NCBI GenBank assembly: GCA_002427845.1
Contig: DIYZ01000041.1
Coordinates: 1-7,152 of the forward strand
DNA length: 7,152 bases
Direction of reading: 5' to 3'
Origin: Chloracidobacterium sp. UBA6041
GTDB lineage: Bacteria > Acidobacteriota > Blastocatellia > Pyrinomonadales > Pyrinomonadaceae
Shown: one piece after another, positions 7,101 to 7,152 of the stretch
Layout of the letters: the number at the start of each line of letters is the position of its first letter
Numbering within the stretch: position 1 is the stretch's first letter
Translations under genes and position numbers: made by a program
The notes under the pieces: generated by a model
The model's input: the letters and a program-made list of their open reading frames with translations, nothing else
What the model was told of the DNA's origin: nothing
The model's database searches: none

Positions 7101-7152
7101 GTTTCCGAATGGAGAGATACGTGGACAATTTCAAACGTCTGCTTCGGCCAGC
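4120..7152 (+). CDS. Secreted multidomain protein: CXXCH/choice-of-anchor V, Ig, DUF11, PQQ-dehydrogenase-like propeller, CHRD (3' end outside window)
   Basis: The frame is open for 1011 codons from ATG 4120 to the window edge, with no stop. Residues 1-41 are a Sec signal: KKYKFAKAR, a hydrophobic core at 15-30, and a likely cut after AHA. Residues 43-200 match the choice-of-anchor V type, including SGPPAGYTAAPGE and C61-A-E-C64-H65, a c-type heme attachment pattern. Residues 210-311 are an Ig-like domain and 315-433 a DUF11 domain (PF01345). Residues 447-890 are a glucose/sorbosone dehydrogenase-like propeller (PF07995) with GLLGIALHPHF (509-519), NHDGGVLRFGPDGKLY (from 584), VRNGFGMAFDP (677-687) and VAPSS (781-785). 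Residues 895-1005 are a CHRD domain (PF07452) with HIHGPA (944-949) and GEIRGQF (998-1004). The likely setting is the periplasm or cell surface. Sugar oxidation is possible, but several PQQ-pocket residues seem changed, so enzymatic activity is uncertain. No in-frame ATG lies between the terminator and 4120. Confidence 0.9.
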   Translation, partial: MAGTDKKYKFAKARLILLPALLAGIFGFLLTTNNSFHPAHAFSSGPPAGYTAAPGEVPEACAECHVPPDAGTGHISITAPQTYVPGQTYQITVTHSNTDPTRLRWGFELTALDTSDEKAGNLQNTDGLTQVLNNAGPNSARQYIEHTAAGTFTGQQNGASWTFNWTAPATDIGTVTFYAAGNQANNDGNTSGDYIYKTFVAAAPFSATPDFDLSVMPALRAVVPGASAQYTVSITPSAGFTGTVNLSTTGLPFGSTATFNPASINITDASSKSTTLTIATTGGTPLGDSQISITGSSGSLMHTKQVTLKVISPASIDLSVTKSVSPNPGQVGVNLSYRVTVTNNGPAAATNVSLADTLPSGVTFDSSSSTLGLCSGTGPVTCAIGNLGVNATAIVTIVVAPTAQGQIVNSATASASESDFDTSNNTASISTLIQAAPASPSMVDPNLTVSTIATGLDQPTSMAFLSANDFFVLEKATGKVQRLLRDPLTGIVTTVSVLDLAVNSASERGLLGIALHPHFAANGYVYLFWSESNTGGDTTNIDSIALLGNRVDRYIWNGSVLTFDKNLIKLRSLQQDAGQSSRGNHDGGVLRFGPDGKLYIIFGDNGRRGFLQNVAAGGPVPDDQFGGPEPDDAHLTGVILRLNDDGSTPTDNPFFNVTTTLTGEAAANIKKVFAYGVRNGFGMAFDPLSGYLWTQENGDDAFDEMNRVTAGFNGGWIQAMGPINRVSEFKSIEMSYGPGNLQQLRWPPSNIADTPQAALARLYSLPGSQYTDPEFSWKYAVAPSSIGFVKGRGLGPQFEGDLLVGASRTTLLNGYLFRFRFTADRKHFSFTDPLLNDRVADNTDKFDLSESQTLLAGQDFGVVTDIQTGPNGNVFVVSLLSGAVYEIKQKPGTIFYATLNGPQEVPPTNSTASGTATLVLSPDEKTARVALNFSGLSSTQTAAHIHGPAAIGSTAGVLFGLPDGQVSDFKIDLTPPQASDLKNGLWYVNVHSNTFPNGEIRGQFQTSASAS

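Overview
The window looks like chromosomal DNA from a Gram-negative-type soil bacterium. The best guess is Acidobacteriota, Blastocatellia/Pyrinomonadaceae-like. The guess rests on recognised domains, not on a marker gene: a DUF1800/DUF1501 pair whose DUF1800 member carries a 'Solibacter C-terminal'-like beta domain, and a secreted protein joining choice-of-anchor V, Ig-like, DUF11, glucose/sorbosone-dehydrogenase and CHRD modules. Base composition is moderate, with no strand or codon break that would suggest recent transfer.

Layout. The left edge (1-52) holds the 5' two-thirds of a minus-strand tRNA-Pro(CGG), with a near-consensus promoter reading leftwards (66-94). Positions 53-355 hold no convincing gene: the tRNA promoter, a candidate extended -10 promoter for the rightward genes, a possible structured leader and a Shine-Dalgarno site. 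Next come two plus-strand genes 5 bp apart: a Sec-exported 749-aa DUF1800 protein (356-2605) and a Tat-exported 467-aa DUF1501 protein (2611-4014). They look like one operon, closed by a strong intrinsic terminator (4049-4082). A third plus-strand gene starts at 4120 and is still open at the window end (1011 codons seen).

How the genes may work together. All three products are predicted to be exported. DUF1800 and DUF1501 genes are commonly found side by side in many phyla, and their biochemical role is not established. DUF1501 proteins belong to the alkaline phosphatase/sulfatase-like fold group, and Asp/His motifs of that kind are visible here. The third gene is separated by the terminator and is probably transcribed independently. 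It has a CXXCH motif near its N-terminus and a PQQ-dehydrogenase-like beta-propeller in the same chain, which raises the possibility of a self-contained secreted redox protein. However, several PQQ-pocket positions known from soluble glucose dehydrogenase appear to be substituted.

I see no CRISPR array, insertion sequence, phage gene, toxin-antitoxin pair or defence system. The most unusual item is the third gene; the rest is fairly ordinary for this lineage.
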